The position numbers and the translations under genes were made by a program. From contig JBGSQD010000075.1 in NCBI GenBank assembly GCA_041738275.1, forward strand, positions 1 through 13,524: a stretch of DNA of 13,524 nt, written 5' to 3'. The DNA is from JACPFJ01 sp041738275 (GTDB lineage: Bacteria > Desulfobacterota > Desulfuromonadia > Geobacterales > Pseudopelobacteraceae). The notes under the pieces are model-generated. The model was given only the letters and a program-made list of their open reading frames with translations. It had not been told where the DNA came from and did no database searches. Below are positions 1 through 8,700 of this stretch, piece by piece (the stretch's first letter is position 1; the number at the start of each line of letters is the position of its first letter).

Positions 1-298
1 GCAGATCGGCCAAGCCAGCCTGGGCGGCGCGCTGGTCCGCCGCACGGGCACTGCGTTCATCCTTTAATTCATCGTCCTCCAGTCGTGCCACCAACTGCCC
101 AGCACGAACTGTATCCCCTTCGTCCACCAGGCGCTGCGTCAGACGCCCCGGCACCTTGAACGATACTTCCACCGAGACAACCTCAATGGCGCCGGTTACC
201 TTAATTCCATTTGTGTCCTTGGCTGCACGACGCATCAGAGTCACTGCCAAGATAATCAGTACCAGACAGACCGCCGACAAAAGCAAAATTTTCCGCAT
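1..298 (-). CDS. HlyD-family efflux/secretion adaptor (membrane-fusion protein), N-terminal part only
   Basis: The reverse strand translates without a stop from ATG at 298 to the window edge, giving about 99 residues. Residues 1-22 form a single hydrophobic anchor (MRKILLLSAVCLVLIILAV) followed by basic residues, as in inner-membrane-anchored periplasmic adaptors. Residues from about 33 (GAIEVVSVEVSFKVPGRL, then VDEGDTVRAGQLVARLED) match the biotinyl/lipoyl-like half-motif of HlyD/YbhG/MacA-type membrane-fusion proteins, which bridge an inner-membrane ABC or RND pump to an outer-membrane channel. The Ala/Arg/Gln-rich end (ERSARAADQRAAQA) is the start of the alpha-helical hairpin. An in-frame ATG at 304 also exists, but the purine-rich GAAGGGG lies about 9 nt before the 298 ATG, so 298 is preferred. 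The transported substrate and the partner pump lie outside the window. It is divergent from the yceH-like gene. Confidence 0.88.
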   Translation of the reverse strand, partial: MRKILLLSAVCLVLIILAVTLMRRAAKDTNGIKVTGAIEVVSVEVSFKVPGRLTQRLVDEGDTVRAGQLVARLEDDELKDERSARAADQRAAQAGLADL

Positions 299-574
299 AA
301 TCATTAACCCCTTCTCGTAACGATCGGAAGTGATATTCCGATTTCAAATCAAGGATGACATCTGGCAACGAAGATAAACAACACCTGATCAAGATCCTAT
401 TATGTACCAACGAGGATGGCGACATAATTTGAATTGTATTCTGTCGGACATTAAGTTAATGCCTCCTCTTTTCATCCCTGTCAAGCACCCTTACCAGATT
501 AAATCGGAATAATGCTTCTTGAGCATCCGATTGTAGTGGGATATACTTTCGAATCAATTTTCGGGGGTGTACAT

Positions 575-1234
575 ATGGACGCAAATCTTAGCGATATCGA
601 GGTACGGATACTTGGTTGCCTGATAGAAAAGGAATTAACAACGCCAGAATATTATCCGCTCTCACTCAACGCCCTTACCAACGCATGCAATCAGAAATCC
701 AACCGGGAGCCGATATACAGCCTGGAAGAGGAAGATGTGGTTCGGGCGCTTGACACACTGCGCTTCAAGCAGTTTGTCGTTGTGTCGGCTGATGGGGGGC
801 GGGTACCGAAATATCGTCATCTTTTGGCGGAGAAGCTGGGGATGGTGCCAATGGAGCTTGCTGTTATATGTGAATTGCTGGTACGCGGTCCACAAACCGT
901 TGGAGAATTGCGTACTCGTTCTGAACGTATGCAGCCTTTTCCCGATCTTGCTGCGGTAGAGGAGGTATTGCGTGAGTTGATGGAACGTGAGCAGCCGCTT
1001 ATAACCCGGCTTGCCCGTCAACCAGGCAGAAAAGAGTCGCGTTATGCACACTTGTTTGCAGGAGAACCGGAACCAGCCACTTACGCGCCAACTGCCCCAC
1101 CGGAATCATCACGATTGCGGGTCATGGCCGAAAACGACCGGATTACGCAACTGGAGCAGGAGATAGCGGCCTTGCGATCTGAAGTCGCTGAGCTGCGGCG
1201 GATAACCCAGGAATTCACCGCGCAATTTGAGTAA
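575..1234 (+). CDS. yceH: YceH-like DUF480 family protein
   Basis: The 219-residue product matches the YceH/DUF480 family along its length. It opens with LSDIEVRILGCLIEKELTTP, then has YYPLSLNALTNACNQKSNR, GELRTRSERM and PGRKESRYAHLFAGE, all hallmark segments of the family. The fold known for the family is two tandem winged-helix domains (about residues 5-85 and 95-160), so a nucleic-acid-binding role is possible, but no biochemical function is established. The C-terminus (about 185-219) is a predicted coiled coil with repeated Leu/Glu/Arg. The frame stays open upstream to an ATG at 512, but that would add 21 residues not found in the family. The 575 ATG has GGGGG seven bases upstream and gives the usual family length. 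It is transcribed away from the HlyD-type gene. No clear terminator follows it. Confidence 0.9.
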   Translation: MDANLSDIEVRILGCLIEKELTTPEYYPLSLNALTNACNQKSNREPIYSLEEEDVVRALDTLRFKQFVVVSADGGRVPKYRHLLAEKLGMVPMELAVICELLVRGPQTVGELRTRSERMQPFPDLAAVEEVLRELMEREQPLITRLARQPGRKESRYAHLFAGEPEPATYAPTAPPESSRLRVMAENDRITQLEQEIAALRSEVAELRRITQEFTAQFE

Positions 1235-1437
1235 TGATCTATAATATCGGCTTTTTTTGACAATCGCTTCTTACATTCAAATTGAAATGAGGAGCATTCA
1301 TTACCGCACCACAGGTCGTTTCTGTGACTGATCGCAACATTATTTATGAGATTTCTTGCTTCAAACTCAGATTTATCTTGCATCACATTGCAACATTTGA
1401 TATTGATTTGAGTCTTAATTGACTATTACTTGATTTT

Positions 1438-1514
1438 GCGCTTGTAGCTCAGCTGGATAGAGCAACGGACTACGAATCCGTAGGTCGGGAGTTCGAATCT
1501 CTCCAAGCGCGCCA
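1438..1514 (+). tRNA. tRNA-Arg (anticodon ACG)
   Basis: A complete 77-nt cloverleaf can be drawn. The acceptor stem is GCGCTTG (1438-1444) paired with CAAGCGC (1504-1510), with discriminator G1511 and an encoded CCA at 1512-1514. The D arm is GCTC/GAGC. The anticodon stem ACGGA/TCCGT encloses loop CTACGAA, which puts ACG at 1472-1474 (read as ICG, arginine CGN codons). The T arm GGGAG-TTCGAAT-CTCTC (1487-1503) has one G-T wobble. The gene stands alone and is followed directly by an intrinsic terminator. The upstream sequence is AT-rich with TTGATT and TATTAC boxes, but their spacing (15 nt) is short, so no promoter is asserted. Confidence 0.97.
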
Positions 1515-1523
1515 ATAAAAACA

Positions 1524-1554
1524 AGCACTTACATTGATTTGTAGGTGCTTTTTT
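1524..1554 (+). terminator. Rho-independent terminator of the tRNA-Arg gene
   Basis: Stem AGCACTTACA (1524-1533) pairs with TGTAGGTGCT (1540-1549) over ten positions with one T-G wobble. The loop is TTGATT, and six T residues follow. It begins ten bases after the tRNA CCA end. Confidence 0.88.
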
Positions 1555-1569
1555 ATTGCCCTTTTCGCC

Positions 1570-1591
1570 ATAGGGTCAATATAGGGTCAGT
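1570..1591. repeat. 11-bp tandem direct repeat beside the tRNA 3' end
   Basis: ATAGGGTCAAT (1570-1580) is followed immediately by ATAGGGTCAGT (1581-1591), matching at 10 of 11 positions. It lies 55 bp past the tRNA-Arg 3' end. Short direct repeats beside a tRNA 3' end are typical of arm-type binding sites of tyrosine integrases, so this may be a relic of an attachment site. No integrase gene is present in the window, so the reading is tentative. Confidence 0.5.
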
Positions 1592-2048
1592 CAATCAGAA
1601 ACTAATAAAAAACCGCCCATGTTTCCAGAAGCGGCCTTTATTTTACTAATACTGTAATTATTTGATACGGGTAAAACAGTACTTAAAAAAAGTTCAACAC
1701 CTGTGATTTGACGCGGGCCGAACTACCCGTGGGCTATATTACGATCTGAATTGAGAGGGGGTAATACTTGTACGAGCAGTTTAAACTGCGTGGTTTTTAA
1801 CGAATAGGTTTCGTGTCCGGCAGTGATTTGCACACCAGCAACCATAAGCATGAGGCGCCCCGTTTGAAGAGATACTTGAACGTTTCGCCCTATATCTGTT
1901 TGATTCCGTGTCATTCCTGGAAATCGAACCGCTCACTATCAAACAGGATGAAGTGTCCGCAAGGATAAAAACCAAAAAATATGAGGCTCACTAAATCTTA
2001 GCTTGGCCACATCGACTACCCATTAAAGACAACAGAGACCATAATTTC
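1592..2048. other. Gene-poor interval between tRNA-Arg and the sensor kinase
   Basis: I see no convincing gene here. Short reverse-strand open frames (1723-1914 and 1781-1975) overlap one another and have no recognisable domain or good ribosome site. One could be the decayed end of a former gene, but nothing in it is diagnostic. The interval holds a weak CCGC/GCGG hairpin near 1612-1637 flanked by A and T runs, and a perfect palindrome at 1776-1789. The kinase promoter must lie here or further upstream, but no good -35/-10 pair was identified. Confidence 0.5.
1776..1789. promoter_or_regulatory. Perfect 14-bp palindrome, possible operator
   Basis: GCAGTTTAAACTGC equals its own reverse complement. 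It lies about 260 bp upstream of the kinase start, in otherwise gene-free DNA, and is followed by GTGGTTTTT. It could be a dimeric repressor site, or a 5-bp hairpin with a TTAA loop. There is no direct evidence for either. Confidence 0.3.
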
Positions 2049-4175
2049 ATGCCCTTTTACTACACACCTTGGATAATACTTCCACTGCTTTCTGCTCTGG
2101 TAAACGGAGTACTGGCTGTCTATGCCTGGCCCCGACGCCAAATACCGTCTGCTATCTGGTTCTTTTGGCTGATGGTCGGCATGTCCGGCTGGTCGTTGTT
2201 CTATGCACTCAATACAGCAACTACCGATCTACAGCTTATGACTCTGTTCTTTGAAATTGCGCATAGTTTCTTTTGCATTGTGCTGTTTGTGGCACTACCC
2301 ATGACTCTAATTATCATGGGAAAGGCAGAGCGCTTTTCCCGTCTCAAGCTTTCCCTTCTTGCCATTGCCCCACTTGTCTCAATTTTCATGGGGTGGACCA
2401 ATAACCTGCATGGTCTCATGAGGGCTAACATACACATTGTCGCCAAAGAAGGCATGATGCTGATGGGGTATACCAATGGGAAGTATTACACATCATTCCA
2501 TATCCTATATACCGACATGTACTTCCTGACAATCATGCTGCTCTGCCTCTGGAGCATATTTCAGCGCAGGCAAACCCGTCGAGGCAGTCTGGCTTTAATT
2601 CTTATTGCCACGCTGATTCCACTGTTCACAGACATGCTCAATCTGGCTCCAGTAAAGGAGTTGCGCCTGACAACATCATCCCTGTTTATATCGGGATTGT
2701 GTTATTGGCTGGCGGTCTTTCGTTATCAAATGTTGAATTTGGTGCCGATAGCCCAGTCGACACTTTTTAAACAGATGCAGGAACCGGTGCTGGTTGTCGA
2801 TAATCAAGGCCGTCTGGCAGATCACAACCTGGCTGCACAAAAACTGTTGGCATTGCCTGGGGATGCAGTAGGAAGATCACTTGACATGCTTTATCCTCCA
2901 AATCATTCGTTGCACGGTTTGTTGACAACCGATTCAGAGACGATTCTGCATGACATAGAGAGCGAGCTCTGGTGGCAGATCACACAGACCAGACTCCAAC
3001 ATGGCATATCCCATATCGGCTCGGTTCTGGTACTCCATGATGTAACATCACTTCATCAGTCACAAGAAGAGCTGCGCATAAGCGAAGAACGTTTTCGCCG
3101 ACTGTCAGAAGATTCAGCTGATATGGTCTGGCAGCTTGATAACAACATGTGTTTTACCTATGTGAATGCCAATGACCAGGCGATGCGTGGCTTTCAGCCT
3201 GAAGAGGTATTGGGCAAACAGGTCTCCATGTTTTTAAATGAACAGGATGCCGCAACCATCACAATGGCAAATGCAGAGCGGCTGAAACAGGAGCGGCTGG
3301 GGATCAAGACCGATACCATGCGATATGAACTGCCAATGCTCTGTAAAGACGGCAGCTATCTCTGGACAGAAGTGCATTCCAACCCGCTGCGTGCTGCTGA
3401 CGGCCAGATAACAGGTTATATCGGGGTGACCCGCGACATTAGTAAGCGTATGGCTGAGCAAAATCACCAGCAAGAGCTATTGGCATACGAACAGGAACTC
3501 CGGAAAGAACAAGAAAGTTTTCTGGCAATGATCTCCCACGAATATCGTACACCACTGGCCATTATCCAAACCAACCTGAACCTGATTGAGTTGATGGAAG
3601 CTGATTCTGAAAAGCGCTACAGTTCTCAGGTAGCCACCATGAAACAGGCCATTCAACGCCTGGTGGAAATCCTCGAAGTATCTCTGAATCAGATGAGAAT
3701 GGGCACAGCGTCTGCTGACTCGGCAAGAGAACGCATTACATTGCTTTCGTTTCTTGATGAAGTACTCGATAAGGCAGAAACATTCTGGCCTGATCGAACC
3801 TTTATCTTTCAACCACAGCTGACTTCAGAAACCGTCCTGGGAAATCCGATCCAGTTGACCACCACCATACTGAATTTGCTTGATAACGCCTGCAAATACT
3901 CTCCGGGAAGCACGCCAATACTCATTACCGACTCTACAGATGGAACAACGGCAACTGTTACGGTCACCGATAAGGGGACAGGTATTTCAGCAGATGAGGC
4001 GGACCAGTTATTTGAAAAGTTCCAGCGCGGCAGCAACAGCTCCGGCACCAGTGGTTTAGGAATAGGCCTCTGGCTCGCACAGCAGATCGCAAAGCAGCAC
4101 GGTGGTAGTATATCGATGGGACCTGATTCAGATGGCTGTACATGTGTCTCACTTCGGTTGCCGATTCAGGCATAA
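2049..4175 (+). CDS. 7TM-PAS-PAS sensor histidine kinase
   Basis: The 708-residue membrane sensor starts a two-component pair. Residues 1-225 carry about seven hydrophobic segments and resemble the histidine-kinase N-terminal 7TM region. A first PAS domain spans about 240-335 (EPVLVVDNQGRLADHN). A second spans about 345-466 (SADMVWQLDNNMCFTYVNAN ending in GYIGVTRDIS). A short coiled linker leads to the HisKA dimerisation domain, whose phosphoacceptor is His497 in FLAMISHEYRTPL. The HATPase domain (about 595-706) shows the N box with Asn613 (LLDNACKYS), the G1 box D641-K-G-T-G645, the F box LFEKFQRG and the G2 box GLGIGL (669-674), so all catalytic boxes are intact. The signal is unknown; PAS domains could bind a ligand, heme or flavin, but no cofactor residue is evident. 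The ribosome site is weak (AGAG about 10 nt upstream of the ATG). The response regulator follows 56 bp downstream and is surely its partner. Confidence 0.95.
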   Translation: MPFYYTPWIILPLLSALVNGVLAVYAWPRRQIPSAIWFFWLMVGMSGWSLFYALNTATTDLQLMTLFFEIAHSFFCIVLFVALPMTLIIMGKAERFSRLKLSLLAIAPLVSIFMGWTNNLHGLMRANIHIVAKEGMMLMGYTNGKYYTSFHILYTDMYFLTIMLLCLWSIFQRRQTRRGSLALILIATLIPLFTDMLNLAPVKELRLTTSSLFISGLCYWLAVFRYQMLNLVPIAQSTLFKQMQEPVLVVDNQGRLADHNLAAQKLLALPGDAVGRSLDMLYPPNHSLHGLLTTDSETILHDIESELWWQITQTRLQHGISHIGSVLVLHDVTSLHQSQEELRISEERFRRLSEDSADMVWQLDNNMCFTYVNANDQAMRGFQPEEVLGKQVSMFLNEQDAATITMANAERLKQERLGIKTDTMRYELPMLCKDGSYLWTEVHSNPLRAADGQITGYIGVTRDISKRMAEQNHQQELLAYEQELRKEQESFLAMISHEYRTPLAIIQTNLNLIELMEADSEKRYSSQVATMKQAIQRLVEILEVSLNQMRMGTASADSARERITLLSFLDEVLDKAETFWPDRTFIFQPQLTSETVLGNPIQLTTTILNLLDNACKYSPGSTPILITDSTDGTTATVTVTDKGTGISADEADQLFEKFQRGSNSSGTSGLGIGLWLAQQIAKQHGGSISMGPDSDGCTCVSLRLPIQA

Positions 4176-4231
4176 GCCATTGTCAGAATTAGTTGGTTGC
4201 ATCTGTCCGCCACAAACGGCATTATCTGCGC

Positions 4232-4969
4232 ATGCTATCATCCAATTACATAACTGAGCCAGACATCGATGCACTGAAGGCTTCCAATCGCAGGATTATC
4301 CTGGTTGAAGACGATCCAGCCCTGCGGGACAGTGTGGCCGACTATCTTACCCGGATCGGGTATGAGATAACTGCTGTTGAGAGTGGCCTCAGATTCTATC
4401 ATGCCCTGGCCGAGCACTCCTTTGCAGCGGCAATAATTGATCTGGGGCTGCCTGATATTGATGGACTGCAGCTATCCGATTATATCCGCAAAAACACTAC
4501 TATGGCTTGCATTATCCTTACTGCCCGCGGTTCGGTCGACGCTCGCATTGCCGGGTACGATTCCGGGGCAGACCTCTACCTGGTCAAACCGGTTGATTGC
4601 CGAGAATTGGCCTCCGCACTTGCCAGCATACTTCTGCGAAACCGTAAAGAGATTGCCGCAAAAAGTGATTCGAACTGGTGCCTCAACCGCCAGAGCGCCA
4701 CACTGATTACCCCTACATCGGCACTGGTATCACTCACATCTCGTGAGATGGATTTCCTGCTCTGCCTCGCCGGAGCACCTGAAAAAGCCGTATCACGTAC
4801 CGCTATACTGGACACACTGGGATACAGCAACGATGAATTTTCAAACCGTGCCCTTGAATCGCTGATCCGCCGCCTGCGCCGCAAGATTGAATCTATCGTC
4901 GGCAGCTCACCCATACTGACACGACATGGTGTCGGCTACACTTTTTCCGCCCCGCTTACCCTGGACTAA
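4232..4969 (+). CDS. OmpR/PhoB-family response regulator
   Basis: The 245-residue product has a receiver domain and a winged-helix output domain. The receiver (about residues 21-135 from the chosen ATG) has the acidic pair in VEDDPAL, phosphoacceptor Asp70 in IIDLGLPDIDG, Thr97 in ILTARG and Lys119 in LVKPVD, so the active site is complete. The C-terminal half fits Trans_reg_C: LTSREMDFLLCLAG, the recognition helix region ALESLIRRLRRKIES, and the wing RHGVGYTF. It should be phosphorylated by the kinase encoded just upstream and act as a DNA-binding regulator. The start is uncertain. The frame is open from TTG at 4193, which would add 13 residues, and neither start has a strong ribosome site. 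The ATG at 4232 leaves a 20-residue lead before the receiver. A likely target is the operon immediately downstream, which is an inference from position and from phased repeats at 5013-5048. Confidence 0.93.
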   Translation: MLSSNYITEPDIDALKASNRRIILVEDDPALRDSVADYLTRIGYEITAVESGLRFYHALAEHSFAAAIIDLGLPDIDGLQLSDYIRKNTTMACIILTARGSVDARIAGYDSGADLYLVKPVDCRELASALASILLRNRKEIAAKSDSNWCLNRQSATLITPTSALVSLTSREMDFLLCLAGAPEKAVSRTAILDTLGYSNDEFSNRALESLIRRLRRKIESIVGSSPILTRHGVGYTFSAPLTLD

Positions 4970-5012
4970 AAGCTCATTCCTTTCACGCCACGCTACACCC
5001 CACTTCTCAATA

Positions 5013-5088
5013 GTCAGAAATCGTCAGCTAACAAAGAATAACTGTCGGTATTGGTGGTCTCCTCATTAACAAATCCGTCTGTTATATT
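5013..5088 (+). promoter_or_regulatory. Candidate activated promoter with phased GTCAG half-sites
   Basis: GTCAG occurs at 5013-5017 and 5023-5027, and GTCGG at 5044-5048. The spacings are 10 and 21 bp, so all three face the same side of the helix. A TATATT box (5083-5088) follows with no acceptable -35 hexamer at 17 bp. OmpR-family regulators usually bind direct half-sites 10-11 bp apart at activator-dependent promoters. The predicted transcript would start near 5095 and carry a leader of about 54 nt ahead of the exported-protein gene. Confidence 0.4.
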
Positions 5089-5148
5089 TAAGACCATTTA
5101 TTGTTCTTATTCCCTTAATCGTAAGCCAAAAACCACGGAGGAACGTAA

Positions 5149-5718
5149 ATGCCGAAAATTACCTTTGCAATTCCGTTTGCAATTGTCGTCGTCTGCCTGT
5201 GCGTAATGCTATCCGTAGCTGCTGCCGCCGACAAGCAGGTCGTACCGACACAGCAAAACACTCCAATTCGACAATCACCTGTTTCACCCGTGAACGGCAT
5301 CACCCAGGCGGCAGTCAAGGCCGGTGTGCTGGTCTGCACCAGCCGGGTCAATCAGGTAGCGACCTTCCTTACCGCTGATGTGCAGGGTGTCAGTGCAATG
5401 TTGTTTATGCCTCTGAATAATCCTGACCAGCATTTGATTTCCGTGTCCCTGGAAATTCCACAAAAAGAGGCCTTTTCCGCGTATGCCAGCGCCAGCTTTG
5501 CCCCCAACCAGGCCAATGGGTGCGGAGGTATGTACGAAACCGTGGTCTACTGGCCGCAGAAATGTGACGAGGTGGCGCACAAGACTTTTGGCGCACTAAA
5601 GAAGATCGAAGGGTTCTCAAAAAATTTGACAGTGCTGGATGGGGGGATCTGGACCAAAATATTTCTGATGCCGGCCGGCAGCGGCTGTGTCTCGATAAAG
5701 AAAGAAGTAGTTCAGTAA
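5149..5718 (+). CDS. Exported four-cysteine protein of unknown function, adhesin-linked
   Basis: I do not recognise the family. The 189-residue product has a clear Sec signal peptide (hydrophobic run about residues 5-23, then SVAAAADKQ, likely cleaved after Ala26 or Ala27). A Gln/Pro/Thr-rich spacer (about 28-50) leads to a globular region with four cysteines, at 63, 125, 139 and 180, enough for two disulfides in the periplasm. No lipobox, membrane segment or autotransporter domain is visible. The ribosome site is strong (GGAGG about 6 nt before the ATG). The trimeric adhesin gene begins 21 bp after its stop with its own ribosome site, so the two are almost certainly co-transcribed. Known helpers of trimeric autotransporters such as TpgA and SadB are small envelope proteins encoded beside the adhesin. 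A similar assembly or chaperone role is plausible here but is only inferred from position and export. Confidence 0.85.
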   Translation: MPKITFAIPFAIVVVCLCVMLSVAAAADKQVVPTQQNTPIRQSPVSPVNGITQAAVKAGVLVCTSRVNQVATFLTADVQGVSAMLFMPLNNPDQHLISVSLEIPQKEAFSAYASASFAPNQANGCGGMYETVVYWPQKCDEVAHKTFGALKKIEGFSKNLTVLDGGIWTKIFLMPAGSGCVSIKKEVVQ

Positions 5719-5739
5719 AATTCAACAAAGGAGAACACT

Positions 5740-8700
5740 ATGTTTTTATTATGTAGATCAAGGTTATTTAAGTTTAGTGCAATTGCGTTTGTATGTGCTG
5801 TAATACAAAACACCGGGGTTGCCTTTGCTTTAGAGTACCTATCTAATTCGGTTAACACTCGGATGATTTCAAACAGTGACGCTGAAGCTCCAACAGGCGA
5901 GGAACAAGGTGCGATAATAACCTCCGATGGAAACTTTAGTTCGGATGACTCCTCTGTGATTGGCACTTCGTCAGATTATGGGGCTGCTCGTGCGCAGTCT
6001 TATATCAAGGTCATGAGTACAGGTGTAGACGGCTCTCGTGTTAATGCTGGGTATATCGATATAGTGTCGACAGGGAAAGTCTCTCTTCAAAGCGATTCAC
6101 AAGTCCAGGTTAATAGTAATTTTGTCGTCAATAAACCCACTATAATCAATATTCCGTTCTTCGGAGACACAACTGTGTATGTCACCCCAGTGTTCAAGGT
6201 TGATTCCGCCACGGGTAACACAAATATCTCGGGCACCCTTAACGTCGATGGCAGCACGACGACGGCGGGTATCACTAACACCGGAACAATTAGAAACAAC
6301 GGAGATTTTAATAACTACGGCGCTCTCATGGTCAACGGCGCTTTAGATCTTCAAGGGGGAACTATTGTAAACACGGAAGGCAGTAGTATAACTGTCGATA
6401 GCTCGCTGATTGTAACCGGACAGACGACAACCGCTGGCATCACCAACGACTCCGGCGGCATTGACAACCATGGCGGAATTAACAATAACAACGGCGGCAT
6501 CACCAACGCTGGAGATATAGGCGCAGCGGCGATCACCGCCGCTTCCTTGTCAACAGTCGGAAGCGTTACGGTCAGCACAACCCTGGGAGTGACCGGCAGC
6601 ACCTCCACAAATGGAATCAGCAACTCCGGCAACATCAGCACGAGCACTCTCGGTACATCAGGCTTGGCGACCCTCAACTCTGCCAGTGTGACCAACGGAC
6701 TGACCGTGGGCGGCACTACCACCCTAAACGGCACTACCACGATCAACAACAACCTGACGGTGACCGGCCATACCACCATCGGCACCGGTGGCAGCTCCGT
6801 CAACCAGATATTTGGTGCAACCAATCTTAGTGCTGCTACCGGCACAAACACCATCAGTGGCGGAAACGTGAATGTCACGGCACTGAGCGGAGGAATGAAT
6901 CTCACCAGCACACGCAACACCGGCAACGCTGCAGCCGTTACCATCAATGGTGCGTTGGCTGCGGGCAATACGTCTTACACCGGCACGCTGATTACCGGAA
7001 CTGGTGGTCTGGATCGGGCGGCAGCTTACGATAACACCTCTGGAGCTACCCCCACCTGGTCGGATGTCTGGATCAAATCGGCCAACGGCACGGCGGGAAT
7101 AAAAATCACCGACTACGGAGTACAGATCATTTCTCCACCGGTCACTGGTGACGAGAAGGCTGTTAACGACATTGGCACCTCCACCGGCTCCGGTACCATC
7201 ATCAACAACTTTGGCGGCGGTGGCACCCAAGGTGGCACGGTAATCAACACAATTGGCCAGGGTGGAACTAACGGCGGTGCAGTCACCAACTCGATCGGCG
7301 ATGGCGGCGCCACGACTACAACTGTGAATAACACCATCGGCACCGGGAGCAGCAGCAGCGGCACAGTGACAAACGAAATCGGTATGGGAGGATCCGGTAC
7401 CGGCCCCACGTTCAATAACTTCGGCTCCAGCTCCGGCGGCGGCAATGTCACCAACACCATCGGCTCCGGTGCTGCTGGTACATCGACCAGTGTAACGAGC
7501 AATACAATTGGAGAAGGCGGTGCAGGGACAACTAACAACACCATCGGCAGCGGTGGCAGTGCTTCGACCAGCATAACCAATAACAGCTTTGGCGCAGGTG
7601 GCGGAGGGACAACATCAAACGACATCGGTGCGGCAGGTGCAGCAGGTAGCACTACCACCAACAATTTTGGTACTGCCAGTGCTGGCGCCGGAAACGTCAC
7701 TAATAACATCGGCACCGGTGCAGGCGTATCTACAACCAATATCGGCAACACAAATGCAGCCACTACGGTAGATGCAACAGGCGGCAACAGTACATTGTCC
7801 ATCGCCGATGGCACTGCCAGTCTTCGTTCAGGCACCGGTCCGACAGCCAGCGGCTTTACCACTACAAGTGCTGCGCAAACACTAAGCACCGATTCCGTCA
7901 CCCTTGCAGCCCAGTTGAACGACATTGGTGATGCTGCAAGCCGCCAGAACATCGCCGGGGCCACTTTTGTGAATCGCCTGGAAGGTAACACGCTGGTAAA
8001 CGGCAATATGTACATCAACGGTACCTTGGTCTATACCTCCAACACCTCTGCCACCACCACGGTTACTTCAGGGGACTCTGTGCTTGTCAGCCCCACTCAG
8101 AAAACTACAGGTCAAATGGCAATCGTCAACATTGGTGGCAGCGGCGCAAATGTTGATGCTCACGGTAGAATCACAACCGGAATTGTCAGCGAGACAACCG
8201 GCTCATTGGTTGTCACCAACGGCTACGGTAATGCTCATGGTGTTGTGGTTACGGAACAACAGACAACCCTTACCGGAGGCATCAACAATGCCACTTACCT
8301 GACAATGAATGACAGCGGCAACAACCTGAAAGCAAATGGCTTGACCGGTACCAATAATGTGGAGGCAAAGAACAATAACATAGGCGTTGCAACCGCAAAC
8401 TCGATAAACACTATCGGCAACGCCGGTACTTCGACCAACACGATTACCGGGGCAAACAACTCGATGATTGCCACAAACAGTAACTTTATCAATGCTGGTG
8501 CTAACAACGTAGTTAACGCCAATTTGCAGAACCAAATTACCGGTGGCACCGGTAACACTATCACAGCAACAACCGGAGCCAACACGATCAATGCAGCAAC
8601 CGCCAATAATGTCATCACTGCAGCAACGACCAACACCATAACCGGTGGCACCGGCAACACCGTTACAGCAACAACTGGCGCCAACACGATCAACGCTGCA

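Noticed and set aside
201..425. Reverse-strand 74-codon open frame over the divergent intergenic region
   Set aside because: It is out of frame with the HlyD-type gene, which accounts for this DNA up to 298, and its product has no recognisable feature.
512..574. Longer start for the yceH-like gene at 512
   Set aside because: The extra 21 residues are absent from the family, and the ATG at 575 has a good ribosome site.
1723..1975. Two overlapping reverse-strand short frames upstream of the kinase
   Set aside because: No domain, no ribosome site, and neither dominates the other; a decayed gene remains possible but unsupported.
5095..5148. c-di-GMP (GEMM) riboswitch in the leader before the exported-protein gene
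   Set aside because: The conserved GEMM core and its tetraloop-receptor elements are absent, and the leader is too short.
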